Shown here: piece after piece, positions 54,242 to 56,592 of the stretch
Layout of the letters: every line of letters begins with the position of its first letter
How positions within the stretch are numbered: the first letter of the stretch is position 1
NCBI GenBank assembly: GCA_023443925.1
Contig: JAEZSL010000172.1
Location: 1-56,592, forward strand
Direction: 5' to 3'
Origin: Bacillota bacterium
GTDB lineage: Bacteria; Bacillota_A; Clostridia; Lachnospirales; Lachnospiraceae
DNA length: 56,592 nucleotides
Position numbers and translations under genes: made by a program
Notes under the pieces: model-generated
What the model saw: the letters and a program-made list of their open reading frames with translations, nothing else
Told to the model about the DNA's origin: nothing
The model's database searches: none

Positions 54242-56296
54242 CTATATTCCAAGAATAGTAAGCAGCGGAGTAATTAACAAGTCAATTAACTTAATACCTG
54301 CAAAAGGTGCAATCATTCCGCCTAAACCATAGATCAGCATATTTCGGGACAGCATCTTTTCTGCACGCATAGGTCTGTATTTGACACCCTTCATGGCAAG
54401 AGGGATGAGCAGCGGAATGATGATAGCGTTAAATATCAACGCGGACAGGATTGCGCTGTAAGGTGTGGACAGTGCCATAATGTTCAATGCTTTCAGCTGC
54501 GGTATAACTGCCATGAACATTGCAGGTATAATTGCAAAATACTTAGCAATATCATTGGCTATACTAAAGGTTGTCAGCGAGCCGCGGGTAATCAGCAGCT
54601 GTTTGCCGATTTCCACCACATCCAGAATCTTGGTGGGATCGGAATCCAGGTCTATCATATTTGCTGCCTCCTTGGCCGCCTGAGTTCCGCTGTTCATAGC
54701 GATACCTACATTGGCCTGGGCCAGCGCGGGTGCGTCGTTCGTACCATCTCCCGTCATGGCAACAATTTTCCCTTCGTCCTGCTCGGCTTTAATTGCCCTG
54801 ATCTTATCTTCCGGTTTGCATTCCGCAATAAAGCTGTCTACGCCAGCCTCCTGTGCAATGGTTGCCGCAGTCAGCGGATTGTCGCCGGTACACATGATGG
54901 TCTTGATACCAATCGCCCGCAATCTTTCGAAACGCTCTACCAATCCTTCTTTAATGGTGTCCTTCAAATAGATGACACCCAGAATACGGTTACCAACGCA
55001 GACTACTAAAGGTGTTCCGCCTAGTTTTGCAACTTCATTTGCACGCTCCTCCAAATCCTTGGGAATTGTACCTCCCAAATCCTTTGCATACTTTTGAATC
55101 GCCTCCGATGCACCTTTACGGATTCTTGTACCGTCCGGTAAATTTACACCGCTCATACGGGTCTGTGCGGTGAACTCCACAAACTCCATTCCGGAAACTG
55201 CCTCCAGACGATTACCGCTTAACTGCCCTCCAAGCTTCACTACTGATTTTCCTTCCGGGGTATCATCTTTAAGAGAACTGATAACAGCATACCGGAGTAA
55301 TTCCTGTTCACTTACATTACCTACAGGTATAAATTTTGCTGCCATACGGTTTCCGTAGGTAATCGTACCGGTTTTGTCAAGAATCATGGTGTCTACATCG
55401 CCGCATACCTCCACGGCTTTACCGGACATGGCAATGACATTAAAACGTGTTACACGGTCCATACCGGCAATGCCGATTGCAGATAACAGACCGCCAATGG
55501 TGGTGGGAATCAGGCAGACCATCAGGGCAATCAAGGTAGATATCTGGAGGCGTACCCCGCTGTAAGCGGCAATAGGATAAAGGCAAACGATTACAATCAA
55601 AAAGATAATTGTTAAGCTGACAAGCAGCGTGTTCAGCGCGATTTCGTTAGGTGTCTTCTTACGGGAGGCACCTTCCACCAGCGAAATCATTTTATCAAGA
55701 AAAGATTCACCTGGATTGGATGTAATACGAATCTTCAGCCAGTCGCTGACCACCGTTGTACCACCTGTTACCGAAGAGAAATCGCCGCCGCTTTCCTTAA
55801 GTACCGGGGCAGATTCTCCGGTAATAGCGGATTCATCCACGGAGGCAACGCCTTCGATTACCTCACCGTCACTGGGAATCAGCTCGCCGATTTTCACCAG
55901 CACCCTATCACCTTTTTTCAAGGTACCGGCATTTACTATCGTTTCCGACCCATCATCATTTAAAAGCCGTGCCGACATATCCTTCTGGGTTTTCTTAAGG
56001 CTTTCCGCCTGGGCCTTGCCGCGTCCTTCCGCCACCGCTTCCGCAAAATTTGCAAACAGAATGGTGATGAAAAGAATGCCGGACACAATGGCATTATACA
56101 CGATCAAATTGCTCCCTTTATCTCCGAATAAGCTTGGGAAGAAACAGAGCAGCAAGGTTATGGCAAACCCGATTTCCACCACAAACATGACGGGATTTTT
56201 CATCATATACCGGGGATCCAGTTTAGTAAATGCTCCTATCATAGAGGATTTCAAAATATCCCCTGTTATAAATTTTGACTTCTTTGCTTTGTTCAT
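54242..56296 (-). CDS. kdpB: K+-transporting P-type ATPase subunit B
   Basis: The 684-residue protein is complete. It has the actuator motif [14 protein letters not shown], phosphorylation site [12 protein letters not shown] (Asp at about residue 306), nucleotide-binding KGASEAI, and hinge [21 protein letters not shown], with membrane helices in the KdpB arrangement. It hydrolyses ATP to drive K+ uptake through KdpA. GGAGGGTATTTT precedes the ATG. It lies 12 bp downstream of kdpA. Confidence 0.98.
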   Translation of the reverse strand: MNKAKKSKFITGDILKSSMIGAFTKLDPRYMMKNPVMFVVEIGFAITLLLCFFPSLFGDKGSNLIVYNAIVSGILFITILFANFAEAVAEGRGKAQAESLKKTQKDMSARLLNDDGSETIVNAGTLKKGDRVLVKIGELIPSDGEVIEGVASVDESAITGESAPVLKESGGDFSSVTGGTTVVSDWLKIRITSNPGESFLDKMISLVEGASRKKTPNEIALNTLLVSLTIIFLIVIVCLYPIAAYSGVRLQISTLIALMVCLIPTTIGGLLSAIGIAGMDRVTRFNVIAMSGKAVEVCGDVDTMILDKTGTITYGNRMAAKFIPVGNVSEQELLRYAVISSLKDDTPEGKSVVKLGGQLSGNRLEAVSGMEFVEFTAQTRMSGVNLPDGTRIRKGASEAIQKYAKDLGGTIPKDLEERANEVAKLGGTPLVVCVGNRILGVIYLKDTIKEGLVERFERLRAIGIKTIMCTGDNPLTAATIAQEAGVDSFIAECKPEDKIRAIKAEQDEGKIVAMTGDGTNDAPALAQANVGIAMNSGTQAAKEAANMIDLDSDPTKILDVVEIGKQLLITRGSLTTFSIANDIAKYFAIIPAMFMAVIPQLKALNIMALSTPYSAILSALIFNAIIIPLLIPLAMKGVKYRPMRAEKMLSRNMLIYGLGGMIAPFAGIKLIDLLITPLLTILGI

Positions 56297-56308
56297 AAAA
56301 TACCCTCC

Positions 56309-56592
56309 TTAACTCCACAAAGTCATGTGCTCGGCGACCGGGCCAAGAATCAATGCCGGAAAAAATGTCAGTGCGGCGATGATAAGGACCACCATTAAAA
56401 GAGCTATGGTAAACGTTCTTGTATCGGTTCTTAAGGTACCGATGGATTCACTGACCGGCTGCTTAAGCATCAATGAACTTGCTACAGCCATCATTATGAT
56501 GATGGACAAATAACGCCCGAAGAACATTGCAAGTCCTGTGGTAATATTCCAGAAATACGTATTATCGCCCAATCCTTCAAAGCCGGACCCAT
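56309..56592 (-). CDS. kdpA: K+-transporting ATPase subunit A, C-terminal part (cut by window edge)
   Basis: The frame is open to the window end and reads GSGFEGLGDNTYFWN, LAMFFGRYLSIIIMMAVASSLM and FFPALILGPVAEHMTLW. These match the last ~95 residues of KdpA, including the fourth selectivity-filter region NGSxFxGL. KdpA is the K+-channel-like subunit. The start and any kdpF gene lie beyond 56592. An internal TTG at 56572 is not the true start. Confidence 0.93.
   Translation of the reverse strand, partial: GSGFEGLGDNTYFWNITTGLAMFFGRYLSIIIMMAVASSLMLKQPVSESIGTLRTDTRTFTIALLMVVLIIAALTFFPALILGPVAEHMTLWS

Overview
The window looks like chromosomal DNA of a low-GC Gram-positive anaerobe, most likely a spore-former-type Firmicute of the Lachnospiraceae/Clostridium group. 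The reasons are AT-rich intergenic DNA, strong AGGAGG-type ribosome binding sites, sigma-A promoters with 17-bp spacers, TTG and GTG starts, an NADP-type glutamate dehydrogenase and many one-component regulators. I see no rRNA, tRNA, insertion sequence, prophage or CRISPR array. Most genes are on the minus strand.

Layout. 1-6.2 kb: accessory genes. These are a frameshifted MerR/GyrI-like regulator cut by the window edge, an EamA transporter, an XRE/MmyB regulator, an SDR reductase, a 5'-truncated MgtC-like remnant and an MBL-fold hydrolase. 6.3-10.7 kb: gdhA and a KaiC-like/PEP-pyruvate-binding fusion. 11-16 kb: a GH38-like (DUF5054) protein with a long leader holding six 36-37-bp tandem repeats, an RpiR regulator and a serine hydrolase. 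16-20.3 kb: a UvrA paralogue, AraC and TetR, with a hairpin-loop/pseudoknot leader upstream. A divergent quinone-oxidoreductase-like gene follows, with a TetR-type operator. 21.5-25.3 kb: a P-loop kinase, PadR-DUF2812, a cupin, and PadR-MBL. 25.7-30.2 kb: a small anchored protein, a Na+/Ca2+ exchanger, an AtpI-like protein, a YraQ-type permease and a DUF362 lipoprotein. 30.6-32.7 kb: an OmpR-type two-component system.

33.2-45.3 kb is a nine-gene minus-strand operon with a divergent RpiR regulator. It encodes an ABC sugar importer (binding protein and two permeases), a glycosidase-like protein fused to two GNAT domains, DUF4127, NanE, a ROK kinase, an AAC(3)-fold acetyltransferase and an ADP-ribosylglycohydrolase-family protein. 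It reads as an uncharacterised amino-sugar catabolic system feeding ManNAc-6-P epimerisation. 45.5-49.3 kb: an SPFH/flotillin protein, GlsB and CsbD stress proteins, and a second AtpI-like protein. 49.4-56.6 kb: kdpA(partial)-kdpB-small gene-kdpC followed by kdpD-kdpE, a high-affinity K+ uptake locus with its sensor system.

The most interesting non-coding signals are the following. (1) Two homologous 5' leaders ending in intrinsic terminators stand before the Na+/Ca2+ exchanger and the first AtpI-like gene, and look like a cation-responsive riboswitch pair. (2) The same 11-bp direct repeats lie upstream of kdpD and of the second AtpI-like gene, a likely KdpE regulon. (3) The TetR-AraC-UvrA leader has a hairpin whose whole nine-nt loop is complementary to the sequence just before the ribosome binding site. 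Cation homeostasis therefore recurs across 26-28 kb and 48-56 kb.
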